Shown piece after piece: positions 15,126 to 25,700 of a stretch of DNA of 64,000 bases. The position numbers and the translations under genes are program-made. The notes beneath the pieces are model-generated. The model did no database searches and was not told the origin of the DNA. It saw only the letters and a program-made list of their open reading frames with translations. Position 1 is the stretch's first letter. Every line of letters starts with the position of its first letter. Origin of the DNA: Planctomycetaceae bacterium. Lineage in GTDB: Bacteria > Planctomycetota > Planctomycetia > Pirellulales > Pirellulaceae. The stretch covers positions 16,850 to 80,849 of the forward strand of contig SYJV01000376.1 of the NCBI GenBank assembly GCA_005798335.1, given 5' to 3'.

Positions 15126-17819
15126 ATGGAACAAGAAATTGGAAATTGGATTCTGCGCGAGCCGATCCAGGAAGGCGTGTGGGCGGATTGGTTCGCCGGT
15201 GAGAATCGGCGAACAAAGGTGGCCGCTTGGCTGCGCTGGATTCCGTCTCAACAGATTACGGAAAATTCCATCAAGCCGGCTGTTCCGTCGTTGAGCCGCA
15301 CGCGGCGAATCGCTTCGCTGCAATCGTCGGCGGTCCAGAGAGTCTTGGCAGTGGAGGCAGTTAACGACGGTTTGCTCATTGCGTTGGAACCGCTCGCTGG
15401 GATTATGTTGGCCGACCAGTTAGCCAATCGTCGGTATTCTGAGAGCGAAGCCTTGGCACTGGTGGCGCACTGTACCCAAGCGTTGGCTCAGTTGCATGCA
15501 GCAGACATCGTGCACGGGAGAGTATTGCCTGACCGAATCCATAAGGGTGTCGATGGGCGAATAACTTTGGTCTGCGACCCACTCTGTTGGGAGACCAATC
15601 GCATCGACTTAGACCACTTGGGTGTTTTTCGTTCAAGTTTGCCCAAGGGGTTGCGTGGTGCACACTTTCTCGCACCGGAGTTTTTAGTACCCGGCACGCG
15701 TGCGAGCAAGGCGACTGATATTTATGCTCTCGGGTGCGTCTGGTGGCTGTTACAGTTTCGCCGTCCTACCGTCGGTGGCGACAATGAGCAAGCGATCTTA
15801 ATCGCCCAGGCTCAGCGCGGGCGCGATGAACCATGGAAGTCGGCGCTGGCTGAACCATTAATGAAATGTCTCAGGCACTGTCTAGCCAAAAATCCCACCG
15901 CGCGATTTTCAGATGCAGTTACTTTGCAAGCAGCCTTGGACGAATCGTTCCGTGGCGTCGGCACTACGATCAGCTTACCAACTTCGATCGCGAAGCCAGA
16001 GGGTCTCGTCGCCAAGGGCTCAGTGGAAGCTGCAATACATTCACCCGTCGCGCGTCCGCCGATGCCCTCTCAATCTGCAAAGCAGGCTACAACCGATAAG
16101 AGATCGAGTGTACCCGCGTCAACGCCGCGGCGGCTCGGCAGAAAAAAACGCGGGCCCAAGTGGATTCTGCCAGCAATTGGCGCCGGCGTCGCTGCGTCGC
16201 TGTTGATGATTGCGTTTCTCAGCGGAGCGCTGGGGCCGTCCCGGCAAACAGTTGACGTCCGCGGCAATGGCGCGAGTGGCCAGGCAATAGATCGCGAACC
16301 GGCATCGGCACCGGTAGCCATGGATCCGCGAAGCGATCAGTTTGAAATCGTGGCTCGAGAGGACAGCGTTCCCTGGTTACCGCCAAGTCTCCCGCGCCCC
16401 ATCGAGCTGGATTTGCTGCCACACGGAGGTCAGTTGTTTATCGCCGTGCGCCCTCGCCAACTCTTCACGCAAACCACAACCAAGCAAATTCTCGCGCTGC
16501 TGGACAAAGATATTTCGAGCTTGTGGAAACATCTGCAGGCAGCCGTGAAATTACCGCTAGAATCGTTCGACTCATGCACGCTCGCATTTTACCCGCGCGG
16601 CTCGGCGGCGGTCGCAGTGGCCATCCGATGCCGGCTCGCCGAACCACAATCGCTGGCCAGATTGCGGGAAAGTTGGGGAGCAATCACGGAACAGAAGTAT
16701 GGTGAGCAAACGCTGTTGCTTGCACCCAGCGGAATGGCCTACTACGTTCCTGGTCAGCCGTTGGTAGATTCGCAGTCAGTTAGAGACTTCGCGATTGGGC
16801 CCCATGAATTGATGAAAGAAACAGCGCAGATGAACGGTGTCGCTGGTCCCATGAACGCTCAGGTTGAGCGATTGTTGCAGCATACCGATGCGGCCAGCGA
16901 TCTATGTATTCTCGTCTCCCCTTCATTCTTGTTTGGCGACAGTCGCGAGTTTCTCGGAGGTAATTCGCCGGAGCTGCTGGATGGATTGGAAAAGGTCATC
17001 GGCGGCGATGTTCGAGCCGCCATGCTGCGAACCAGCTTTGAGCCCACGTGGTATTTCGAATCGCGTTTGATCGGTGTCGGCGATCGCGATGCCGCACGAT
17101 TGAGCGAGCAAGCGAAACGCCTAATCGGTAGCAGCGAAAGTGAGTTTCAGCAACGCATCGTTACGCATGTTCCGCATCCTTATTGGCGCGAGTTGGCTTT
17201 CAAGTTTCCTCGCATGTTAGAGATCTTCTCCAAACAAACTCGCACCGGAGTCGAATACGGTCAAGCCGTCATTAACGGTTATCTGCCTAGTAGCGCCGCC
17301 GCGAATATATTGCTCGCATCGTGGCTTGCGGTGCGTGAAGATGGTGGCCCTTCCAGTGCCAGCAGTACAACTGCGGGTACCACCGCACCAACGGCAACCG
17401 AGCCCATGGACATGGAGACCTATCTTGCCCGACCCATCACGCTCCGCTTTGATCAAGAAGCGATCGAGGTTGCATTGCAAATGATCGCTGACGAAGCGAA
17501 CTCCGGCTTGCCCGCAGGCGCGCGAAAGCCGAGATTTGAACTCGACGGCGGCGCGTTCGAAAAAAATGGTATCACGCGCAATCAGCAAGTTCGAGACTTT
17601 CAGTTTTCGTCCAAACCGATGCGCGACGCATTGACAGCGCTGGCCAAGCGCGGCAACCCTGACCCCAGCGTAACGAACCTCAGTGACGAGAACCAGAAAC
17701 TGGTATGGGTCGTCAAGCCAGATCCCACTCAGCCCGGCGCGCCGATTATCTCGTTGACCACTCGCGACGCAGCCACTGCCGCAAACATTCCTGTGCCAAA
17801 AGAGTTTGTTGCCCAGTGA
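15126..17819 (+). CDS. Membrane-anchored pseudokinase with C-terminal STN-like domain
   Basis: An 897-aa protein. Residues about 1-275 have the fold of a Ser/Thr protein kinase (HGRVLPDRI at 130-138 in place of HRDLKPEN; LAPEF at 182-186; SKATDIYALGCVWW at 194-207), but the VAIK lysine, the HRD aspartate environment and DFG (here VCDP) are lost, so catalysis is unlikely. A proline/serine linker is followed by one membrane helix (346-369, after a basic RRLGRKKRG), then a large extracytoplasmic part. The last about 120 residues (ITLRFDQEAIEVALQMIADE, then FQFSSKPMRDALTALAKRG) resemble secretin/TonB short N-terminal domains. Start: ATG 15126 (MEQEIGNW) resembles kinase N-termini; GTG 15075 is an alternative. 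Probably a sensor or scaffold rather than an enzyme. Confidence 0.75.
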   Translation: MEQEIGNWILREPIQEGVWADWFAGENRRTKVAAWLRWIPSQQITENSIKPAVPSLSRTRRIASLQSSAVQRVLAVEAVNDGLLIALEPLAGIMLADQLANRRYSESEALALVAHCTQALAQLHAADIVHGRVLPDRIHKGVDGRITLVCDPLCWETNRIDLDHLGVFRSSLPKGLRGAHFLAPEFLVPGTRASKATDIYALGCVWWLLQFRRPTVGGDNEQAILIAQAQRGRDEPWKSALAEPLMKCLRHCLAKNPTARFSDAVTLQAALDESFRGVGTTISLPTSIAKPEGLVAKGSVEAAIHSPVARPPMPSQSAKQATTDKRSSVPASTPRRLGRKKRGPKWILPAIGAGVAASLLMIAFLSGALGPSRQTVDVRGNGASGQAIDREPASAPVAMDPRSDQFEIVAREDSVPWLPPSLPRPIELDLLPHGGQLFIAVRPRQLFTQTTTKQILALLDKDISSLWKHLQAAVKLPLESFDSCTLAFYPRGSAAVAVAIRCRLAEPQSLARLRESWGAITEQKYGEQTLLLAPSGMAYYVPGQPLVDSQSVRDFAIGPHELMKETAQMNGVAGPMNAQVERLLQHTDAASDLCILVSPSFLFGDSREFLGGNSPELLDGLEKVIGGDVRAAMLRTSFEPTWYFESRLIGVGDRDAARLSEQAKRLIGSSESEFQQRIVTHVPHPYWRELAFKFPRMLEIFSKQTRTGVEYGQAVINGYLPSSAAANILLASWLAVREDGGPSSASSTTAGTTAPTATEPMDMETYLARPITLRFDQEAIEVALQMIADEANSGLPAGARKPRFELDGGAFEKNGITRNQQVRDFQFSSKPMRDALTALAKRGNPDPSVTNLSDENQKLVWVVKPDPTQPGAPIISLTTRDAATAANIPVPKEFVAQ

Positions 17820-17835
17820 AAATGGGTGTGCATAA

Positions 17836-17898
17836 AAGCCCGACGCGCAAGCGAGTGCGGCAGTACCGGCAATCCAGGAACGCGGTGTCGCTTGCGCA
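17836..17898. repeat. Palindromic repeat family member 3 (decayed)
   Basis: Left arm GCCCGACGCGCAAGCGAGTG and right arm GGTGTCGCTTGCGCAGG share the family core GCGCAAGCGA in inverted orientation, with several mismatches and an unrelated loop. It lies 17 bases after the pseudokinase stop. Confidence 0.55.
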
Positions 17899-17964
17899 GG
17901 TACAAGCAAATGCGTTGACGGCGGCATGCGTACGCTGCCAGGCGAGCTTGAATTTGCAGAGGCT

Positions 17965-18411
17965 TTATTTGCTCTTGATGTCGAAGACGATTTCCCCGAT
18001 GGCTGGGACATCCTGCTTTAGCGGCGTTTTGTCCAGTCGAGTGTAGGCTACGGGAACTTGGGAACCTGCATTGGCCTTTGCTTTGGCAGCGGCGGCTGAC
18101 GCAGCGGCCATGGCCTGGTCTGCCGACACATTGGTAGGAGTGGCTTCGACGTTGCCAAGCGAAGTTATGACGACTTTGTACGAACCGGGCATAGCTCCGT
18201 CCCTAGGTTCGAAAGTCGACATCACAAATTTTCCGTTGGCATCTGTCGTCGCCGTTGCATCGCGTCCAGTTCCCTGCGGCACAAATTGAACGGCAGCATC
18301 TTTCAACGGTTGGCCATCCAGCTTAACGATTCCTTGGACAGGCACAGTTCCCGATTTTTCTTTACAGCCTACGATGGCTAAGAGAACTAAGAACAAGAGA
18401 ATTTTTTTCAT
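17965..18411 (-). CDS. Lipoprotein with carboxypeptidase-regulatory/transthyretin-like domain
   Basis: A 148-aa exported lipoprotein. MKKILLFLVLLAIVGC places a lipobox (IVGC) with Cys16 as the lipidation site. The mature part, VPVQGIVKLDGQPLKDAAVQ then FVPQGTG...TDANGKFVMS, is the small beta-sandwich typical of the DUF1559-associated carboxypeptidase-regulatory-like family, followed by an unusual Ala-rich run (MAAASAAAAKAKANA) inserted before the last strands. ATG 18411 is chosen because the signal peptide begins there; the frame itself extends further. It sits 112 bases downstream of a DUF1559 gene on the same strand, a combination repeated many times in planctomycete genomes, suggesting a joint surface function that is not defined. 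Confidence 0.82.
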   Translation of the reverse strand: MKKILLFLVLLAIVGCKEKSGTVPVQGIVKLDGQPLKDAAVQFVPQGTGRDATATTDANGKFVMSTFEPRDGAMPGSYKVVITSLGNVEATPTNVSADQAMAAASAAAAKAKANAGSQVPVAYTRLDKTPLKQDVPAIGEIVFDIKSK

Positions 18412-18522
18412 AAGTAAATTCAAATCGTGGCTATGGTCTGCGGTGGGCAAGCGGCACGCACAGCGATAGAGTTCGCTGTGCGTGCTCAAGTTGGTTTGGG
18501 AAGGAGATCTACGACCGCGATG

Positions 18523-19641
18523 TTAGTTGGGAATTGAGGTAACTTGGCCATCGTGGCGGCAGCCGAGATATTGATAACTGCGATGGTCGATGCTCTGAGA
18601 AATGAAATGCACCGAACCGTCCGCCAACGCGAAATTCGCGCCCCCTGTGTGATTCGATTTGAATCCCCAGGTTACGTGCCAATTCATGATGCATCGAGCG
18701 CGGTCGCCCGAAGGATTGGTCTGTGCATTGCAACCGCATGAAGCAAAGGCCGCCGCGATTGGACTCATCTTGTCGATTTTCCAGTTGATCGGCTGAATGG
18801 TCTGTCCTTGTGCAATGTTGTTTCCGCCCGCCCAACCGGGTCCGATCCATTCGTTGTTGACGACGGTTCCGTTGTAGATTTGAAATTCGCAAAACTCAGA
18901 CAAGGTTTCACCCAACAGGATGGTATTGGATAATCCGTCGATCACATCACTAATTTTTATCGACGGGCCACCGGTCAAAGTTCCTACGGTGCCGCCGCGA
19001 GCAAACATGCCGCGCGTGTTACCCAGCACCGGGGTCGAGCCCCAACTATGGCTGGCCGTGTAACCCGGATGTGTCGGAGGATTCAGTTCCGGCGGAACAC
19101 TGTTTGCGCCTGGCACAGTTTGACCATTGCAATGAATTTGAAACGGTGCAGGACAACCAGCAGGTGGATTGTTACAAGTCGGACCAGTGCTGCCGATATA
19201 ATTGCAGAATTTCATGTCCGAGCGACTCGACCCTGTCGCGTATCCATCGCTGGGGCATCGGACCATCGGGTGACGCATTGGCAGTAATCCGCGATTGACC
19301 GCATTTGTAAGATTACCAGCCGCTACAACTTGATTGTAAAGCGCTCCTTGCTCGATATACCCCAGCGCTATGAACAGCCAGCTCGCATTGTTGCCTTCAG
19401 GCAGCGATCCTCCAGGGTTGTTCCCGCGCGGAAAATACTTGCGAGCAGACTCGAAATTGTGGCACCCCAATGCCAGTTGCTTGAGATTGTTCGTACACTG
19501 CATGCGTCGCGCTGCCTCGCGAGCCGACTGAACTGCTGGTAACAACAGCCCGACTAACACTCCAATGATCGCGATTACAACCAACAACTCCACCAGTGTA
19601 AAAGCAACCCTCGAACGAAAATGCAATCGTTCTTGTAACAT
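18523..19641 (-). CDS. DUF1559 pseudopilin-like protein
   Basis: A 372-aa protein with a prepilin-type N-terminus (AFTLVELLVVIAIIGVLVGL, then LPAVQSAREAARRMQC) and the DUF1559 body (TNNLKQLALGCHNFES; C-terminal GGANFALADGSVHFIS, the H-x9-DG-type signature). The first about 30 residues are an inner-membrane anchor, and cleavage before F by a prepilin peptidase is expected. The following gene on the same strand encodes the usual small lipoprotein partner. The intergenic upstream (19642-19832) is AT-rich and shared with the divergent CPBP protease gene. Compared with the 10126-11223 copy, the middle region differs strongly, so they are not a recent duplication. Confidence 0.92.
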   Translation of the reverse strand: MLQERLHFRSRVAFTLVELLVVIAIIGVLVGLLLPAVQSAREAARRMQCTNNLKQLALGCHNFESARKYFPRGNNPGGSLPEGNNASWLFIALGYIEQGALYNQVVAAGNLTNAVNRGLLPMRHPMVRCPSDGYATGSSRSDMKFCNYIGSTGPTCNNPPAGCPAPFQIHCNGQTVPGANSVPPELNPPTHPGYTASHSWGSTPVLGNTRGMFARGGTVGTLTGGPSIKISDVIDGLSNTILLGETLSEFCEFQIYNGTVVNNEWIGPGWAGGNNIAQGQTIQPINWKIDKMSPIAAAFASCGCNAQTNPSGDRARCIMNWHVTWGFKSNHTGGANFALADGSVHFISQSIDHRSYQYLGCRHDGQVTSIPN

Positions 19642-19832
19642 CGATAGGCTTTCTCAAATTAGCGAAAAGAAATGGAATCGTCAAAACAGAAATCGTAACG
19701 ATTCCAGTAAGTAAATAAGTTTTATGTAGTAGTAAATTTAATGTAACGCTAGCACGACTGTCAATCGACAGGAAGAAACGCCCAAGTTTTTTGTTTTCTC
19801 CAGAGCGGAACCGCGCAATTGAATGGTGAAAT

Positions 19833-20555
19833 ATGGCGACAATAACTGAGAGTCACACAGCACGGAGTTCACAAATTCAAGCGTGGGTGGACGCGATTGC
19901 AATTTGGTTACTGGGTTGCTTGCTCCTCGGTTTGGGTTGTTTTGTGCTTGTGGGCAGCTATCTACACGACATGGCTGATCGGTACTGGGCTGCAATCTGG
20001 TGGCAGCTTTCGTTCGCGTGCGCTTTGGCCGTAATTATGGGAGCCATCATCGCGTTGACTCGAATGCGCGGCGTTTCACTAGCTGAAATGGGTTGGGGCA
20101 AGCGACCCACCCGGGCGAGTCTGGTGGCGGGTTTCTTGCTGGGCGCTTTATATGTGGTGAGCGTCTATGCGGGCATTCTCAATGAACCAGCTATGAAAGG
20201 CGTTAATCCATTAGCGTTAGATTGGATTCGCGTGGGGCTGGTGCCAGTCGGTATTCTCATGGCAATCGCGGAAGAGTTGATGATGCGCGGGTTCTTCATG
20301 AATCGATTGGCTGCGGCCCGCATACCAACTTGGATTCAAATCCTGTTGTCTGGTTTATGCTCGGCTGCCTACCATTCGTTTCACAATCCCAGTTGGATTG
20401 GTTTCATACCTTCGTTCGTACTGTTTTCGATTCACGCGATTCTGTTTGTTGCCGCGGGACGCAGCCTAACACCGTCCGTCGCAGCTCACAGCATGTACCA
20501 CGTTTTGTGTGCTCCCTACCTGCTGATGTTCGCGATGTCGCAAGCCACGATTTAG
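19833..20555 (+). CDS. CPBP-family intramembrane metalloprotease
   Basis: A 240-aa polytopic membrane protein with about seven hydrophobic segments. The three conserved motifs of the CAAX-protease/bacteriocin-processing (Abi) family are present: EELMMRGFF (EExxxR at 147-152), an H-containing segment AYHSFHNP near 180, and HSMYHVL near 220. These bind the metal or shape the active site in glutamate-type intramembrane proteases such as Rce1. In bacteria the substrates are mostly unknown; roles include processing of peptides or immunity to bacteriocins. No bacteriocin gene is visible nearby. It converges on the small coiled-coil gene at 20590. Confidence 0.85.
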   Translation: MATITESHTARSSQIQAWVDAIAIWLLGCLLLGLGCFVLVGSYLHDMADRYWAAIWWQLSFACALAVIMGAIIALTRMRGVSLAEMGWGKRPTRASLVAGFLLGALYVVSVYAGILNEPAMKGVNPLALDWIRVGLVPVGILMAIAEELMMRGFFMNRLAAARIPTWIQILLSGLCSAAYHSFHNPSWIGFIPSFVLFSIHAILFVAAGRSLTPSVAAHSMYHVLCAPYLLMFAMSQATI

Positions 20556-20589
20556 TCGGCCTACCGTCCAACGAGGTTGGAATGAGTCT

Positions 20590-20892
20590 CTATTCCCTAC
20601 CAGAAATCTGCATTCGTTCCAACTTGTCCACTCGTTTTTCCAATTCAGCAATCTGCGCGGCGAACTCTTCCGAATCATCGGGAGCAGCGTGGTAGGCGCG
20701 AATCATACCGGAAACCGCTACACCAACGGCTGTAACCAACGCAGCTCCAAAGATGAGAAGAATCGCAAGCTTTCCGTTGTCCAATTGCTTGAACGCTTCC
20801 GCCCAGGTAGAGCCCGCTAACTGTTTCGATTGAGCAAGGATCGCGGAATAGTTGGTCGAGAATATCGCAAATGCGTTAGTAAAAGAACTCAT
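20590..20892 (-). CDS. Small single-pass membrane protein with C-terminal coiled coil
   Basis: A 100-aa protein not assigned to a family. Residues about 41-65 (KLAILLIFGAALVTAVGVAVS) form one membrane helix, and residues about 74-95 (DSEEFAAQIAELEKRVDKLE) form a short heptad coiled coil. AGGA lies four bases before ATG 20892. It converges with the CPBP protease gene (stops 35 bases apart). A small oligomeric membrane scaffold is possible but unproven. Confidence 0.55.
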   Translation of the reverse strand: MSSFTNAFAIFSTNYSAILAQSKQLAGSTWAEAFKQLDNGKLAILLIFGAALVTAVGVAVSGMIRAYHAAPDDSEEFAAQIAELEKRVDKLERMQISGRE

Positions 20893-21336
20893 TTTTCCTA
20901 ATTTTCCGGAGTTAGGATTCGCTCAAGAATCGATAGTCTTGTTTTAGCCGAACGTGGACAATGTTTCCCCGTACGACAAATTCGCCGGAATCTGGATTAT
21001 CTTGCCCCGTGGAGGAAAAAAATTGATGATCCGCTTAACTATTGGTATTATCCCTGGCTCAAACCAGCAACTAAGTAAAGCGTTGAAAGGCAAGCGGCAG
21101 ATGGGAAAGATGTTGCGGATTCAATAATACGAAACGGGATGGTTATTTTTCTACTAGTCTACCAACGATTCACGGTGACTGGGTTTAGGGACAACGAATA
21201 CCGCTATTGACCTGGCACCAATCCGCGGAAGCATATATTGCTGAGACACCTGGGCGACAAATCCTACGAAACCTGTAATTAGGCGGATCGTTGAAAAAAA
21301 TTATGTACGTTCGTTGGCTCGGCAATGCCTGGCTTT
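20893..21336. other. Intergenic region without a recognisable gene
   Basis: 444 bases between two minus-strand genes. I find no frame with family resemblance, no tRNA-like fold and no member of the palindromic families. It includes A-rich runs but nothing I can assign. Confidence 0.4.
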
Positions 21337-22758
21337 TCAAGATTGCGTGATGACGTCAGTCAGAACCTGTGCGCCTTCGACGCCGGTCAGTTTAAAATCG
21401 AGTCCCGCGGCCCGGAACGTGAGGCGATTGTGGTCGATCCCCAAGCAATGCAGGATCGTGGCTTGCAAGTCCGGCACACCGACTTCCCTGTCAATCACAT
21501 GAAATCCCATTTCGTCGGTGGCGCCCAACGTTAGGCCACCTTTGATTCCGCCGCCGGCTAACCACATCGTGAAAGCTTGTGGGTGGTGATCGCGACCCTG
21601 ACTTCGACCTAACGACACGCTCGCTTCGACCATGGGAGTTCGCCCAAATTCACCGCCCCAGACAATAAGAGTACTGTCGAGCATGCCACGTTGTTTCAAA
21701 TCGCTGATCAGCGCCGCGCACGCGCGATCCGTGGCTTCGCAATTGCGTTTGACGTTTCCTGCCACATCGGAGTGCGCGTCCCAGCCTTCGTGATACAAAT
21801 TGATGAATCGCACGCCGCGCTCGACCATGCGCCGCGCTAGCAAACAAGCTCGCCCGAATGATGGCTGAGCTGGATCGCAACCATACAGCGTCAGCGCCGA
21901 TTGGCTCTCGCCGGACAGGTCCATTAACTCTGGTGCAGAAGATTGTAATCGAAAGGCCATTTCGTAATTCGCCAGGCGCGTGGCAATTTCACCGTCGCCG
22001 TCAATTCTCAGGCGGCGCGCGTTCATGGCATTGATCAAGTCGATCGTGCTGCGCTGCGTGGAGGTATCGATACCGGCTGGAGTGCTGAGGTTGAGAATGG
22101 GATCGCCCGTGTTTCGAAATCGAGTTCCCGAAAAAACGCTGGGCAGAAATCCGCTGCTCCAGCAGGCCGCGCCGCCGCTGATTCCACTACCGGTGCTCAT
22201 GACCACAAAAGCTGGCAGGTCGGCGGACTCGGCACCCAGTCCATAGGAAATCCAAGATCCCATGCTTGGCCGGCCAGGTTGTGAAAAGCCAGTATTCATG
22301 AAAATCTGTGCAGGAGCATGATTAAACTGTGTGGTCCGGCATGATTTGATAATTGCGATTTCATCCACTACGGTCGCCAAGTGCGGCAGCATCTCCGATA
22401 GTTCCGCGCCACATTGGCCATGCCGATGAAAACGGTAGCGAGGACCCAACACGGCTGCGTCGGGACGAATGAAGGCATAGCGCTGTCCGCCAATGATCGA
22501 CGGAGGTAAGGGTTTACCTTCCAGCTTGGTTAAAGTGGGTTTGTAGTCGAATAGCTCCAATTGCGAAGGCGCGCCAGCCATGAACAAATAGATGACCGCT
22601 TTAGCTGGTGACTCAAAATGCGCCGGACGAACTTCGTTGGGACCGCGCGTTGCTGCCTGAGCAGTACGTTCGGCTAGCAACGAGGCCAACGCGATTTTGC
22701 CCACGCCGATGCCACAATCGTGAAAGAAATGCCTGCGTGTGGTTTGCAGAGTATTCAT
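21337..22758 (-). CDS. DUF1501 protein (sulfatase-fold, Tat-exported)
   Basis: A 473-aa protein of the DUF1501 family (alkaline-phosphatase-like fold), which in planctomycetes is almost always encoded next to a DUF1549/DUF1553 cytochrome. The N-terminus TRRHFFHDCGIGVGKIALAS is a twin-arginine signal. Motifs: FLMAGAPSQLELFDYKP near the start, the central RGVRFINLYHEGWDAH, and near the C-terminus VWGGEFGRTP with GRDHHPQAFTMWLAGGGIKGG. Start ATG 22758 overlaps the stop of the upstream cytochrome gene as ATGA, so translation is coupled. Function of the pair is unknown; a periplasmic role in breakdown of complex polymers is the usual speculation. Confidence 0.92.
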   Translation of the reverse strand: MNTLQTTRRHFFHDCGIGVGKIALASLLAERTAQAATRGPNEVRPAHFESPAKAVIYLFMAGAPSQLELFDYKPTLTKLEGKPLPPSIIGGQRYAFIRPDAAVLGPRYRFHRHGQCGAELSEMLPHLATVVDEIAIIKSCRTTQFNHAPAQIFMNTGFSQPGRPSMGSWISYGLGAESADLPAFVVMSTGSGISGGAACWSSGFLPSVFSGTRFRNTGDPILNLSTPAGIDTSTQRSTIDLINAMNARRLRIDGDGEIATRLANYEMAFRLQSSAPELMDLSGESQSALTLYGCDPAQPSFGRACLLARRMVERGVRFINLYHEGWDAHSDVAGNVKRNCEATDRACAALISDLKQRGMLDSTLIVWGGEFGRTPMVEASVSLGRSQGRDHHPQAFTMWLAGGGIKGGLTLGATDEMGFHVIDREVGVPDLQATILHCLGIDHNRLTFRAAGLDFKLTGVEGAQVLTDVITQS

Positions 22759-25700
22759 GGGTGCGTAATCGTCTCGTCAAGATTTAAGATCGCTCGGCAG
22801 ACCACAGTCCACAACTGCTGTTCTGGCAGTTGCCGCGCTCGGGTCTCGGCTAGAAATTCAGCGAGCATGACACGTTCGTCGTCAGTGGGAAACCGTGTGA
22901 GACAACGACGAAAAATATTCTCCAGTCGGCCGGTATCAGAATTGGATTGGGCGATGACTTGTCGCGCAAGTGCCTCGGCGGCTTCCACGAACATTTGATC
23001 GTTCAACAAGGTCAGTGCCTGAAGTGGGCTGTTGGAGACCTCGCGCCGCGCCAAACAAGACTCACCGCTGGGAGCATCAAACGTGCTGGCCATGGCGAAC
23101 GGCGATGTGCGCTTCATAAACGTATACAGACTGCGACGAAATCGATCTTCGCCTTCGCTGACTTTCCAATCGACTTTGCCGTAGGTTCCCTCGACGGTCA
23201 CCGAAGCGGGTTGAGGTGGGAATACGCCTGGTCCTCCCATTTTCTTCGACAAGATACCTGCGGCGCGCAGCGCACTATCGCGAATGATTTCCGCATCCAA
23301 TCGAAATCTGGCCCCTCGCGCCAAAAGAATATTCTCGGGATCGCGAGCGAGTTGTTCCGGAGTTATCCGCGAAGCTTGGCAGTAGGTCTCGCTGGTAACG
23401 ATCAAGCGATGCAGATTCTTCATCGACCAACCTTGACGCGCAAACTCGAGAGCCAACCAATCCAGCAATTCCGGATGCGATGGCGGTTCTCCTTGATAAC
23501 CGAAATCCTCCAGCGAACGGACAATTCCACGACCGAAGAAAGCCTGCCATTGTCGATTCACCGCCACTCGCGCCGTCAACGGATTTGTGGTCGAAAACAA
23601 CCATCGCGCAAATGCTAAACGATTCACCGGCGCGGTGTCTGGCAGGGCAGGCAGTACACTCGGTACTCCGCCGGTCACAGTTTCACGTGGCTGGAGATAC
23701 TCACCTCGATGATGGCGAGCGGTTGGGCGTGGATTACTAGCCGGTCGTTCGCGCATCACTAGAGTTGGCACGCCTGGCGGTGGATTGTGGCGCGCCGCCA
23801 TCAACGGCTCGACGATCTCTTCCATTTCCGGTGCTGTTTCAAGAAAGCGTTGACGCAGAGATTCCCGATCCGGCACCGAAAGTGACTCTATCGGTCCGGC
23901 CAGCAGTTGTTCGATGTGGGCTGGAAGGCCCGTTGTACAAGCGCGCTGGTCTGTGGTGACAGAAATGCGGAAATACCCAAGCGGACAGGCGAAGTGTTTT
24001 TCGAACAGCATCTTCAGCTCCAGTCCGTCATCGATATCGATCGGCTGAGCAAAATGAAATACTGCTGCGTGCCGAACGTCCACGCCACCCAATACCTGCC
24101 AGCCGGATGACATTTCGCTATCCAGCGCTGCCTGTGCGGTATTCTTCTTGAGTGGTTTCTTGGCTTTGGATTTAGCTTTGGCTTTGCCGCCACCACCACC
24201 GTCGTTGATGCGATCTTCCTCGTCGTCGTTAGTGGCCTGGGCGCGTGCCAGCGCGATGCGCGCGCCCTGTTGATGGGCCTGCAGTTCGCTTAGAAAAAAG
24301 CCACCAATCGGTCCTTCGTAATTGGTCAATCCAGGTCCATGATTCGGCAAACTGGGATGCGAAGCCACCTCGATGCGAATGGCGCGGACACCTTTGATGG
24401 GTGCTTGGAAACTCAATTCGTAAGTATCGCTCTTGGAGATGTCGCCGCCGCCCAAGATGAAACCATCGTATTGGACCTCCAGATGCGGCAAGCTGGTTTG
24501 TATCTTCGTCGGGCTTAGGACATGCCACAGCGAACAGCGCGCGGCCTCAGTTCGCAGCCACTCGGCAAACCGGCGTTCGAGCGCTTGTGAACCGCCAGGG
24601 AATTGCTCACTTAGTTCCGCCTCCAATTTCGCGATCGTGCGCAAATGCTTTTCGTGCTCGTACGCAACTTCGGGAGTAGGAATGTAATAAGTTGGTTCAT
24701 CGGCATTATTCAGCAGCGCCATCAAACGATAAAAATCCGCATGATCAATAGGATCGTATTTGTGCGTATGGCATTGCGCGCAATTGAGCGTCAGTCCCAA
24801 CCAAGTCGTTCCGGTGACACCGACGCGGTCCACCATCGCGTAAAATCGATACTCCAGTGGGTCGATGCCTCCTTCTTCATTGAGCATCGTATTGCGATGA
24901 AATCCGGTCGCCACGAGATCATCGGGCGTCGCACCGGGGAGCATATCGCCAGCCAACTGCTTGATGCTGAACTGATCGTAGGGAAGGTCATCATTGAGTG
25001 CCTTGACGACCCAATCGCGATAAGGCCAAATCGTCCGCGGGCGATCTTTTTCGAATCCGTTGGTATCGGCATAACGGGCCAAGTCGAGCCAGCGCCTAGC
25101 CCAACGTTGACCGTATTGTTGCGATTCCAGTAATGAATCGACCAGTTTTTCATAAGCATTCGGGGAGCTATCATGGACAAACGCGTCTGCCTCGGCGGGT
25201 GTCGGTGGCAAGCCAATTAAATCCAAGTACACACGTCTGACCAATGTGTATGCATCCGCTTGAGGGGACGGTTGCAGTCCTGATTGTGCGAGGCGCTGGC
25301 GAACAAAAAAATCGATCGGATGTTGCTTGGCCTGGCTCGCCGCTTGAGTTGCATTCATCGCAGCCTCGACATTGGGAGGCACATAGGCCCAGTGCTTTTC
25401 ATACGCTGCGCCTTGGGATATCCACGATTTCAGCGTCGCTTTGGCAGTGTCGGACAACGTCAGTTTTGCGTGAGGCGGCGGCATCATCTCGTTCTCGTCC
25501 TGACTAAAAACTCTGCGTATGACTTCGCTGTCGTCAGGACTGCCCGGTACGATCGCTCGCTTGCCCGACTCGCCAACAACCGTGGCCGAGGCTGGCTCGT
25601 CCAACCGCAACTTGCCTTCGCGACTTCGTTCGTCCGTGCCGTGGCACTTGAAACAAAATTGAGCAAGAATTGGCCGAACATCCCGATTGAATTTGAGCTG

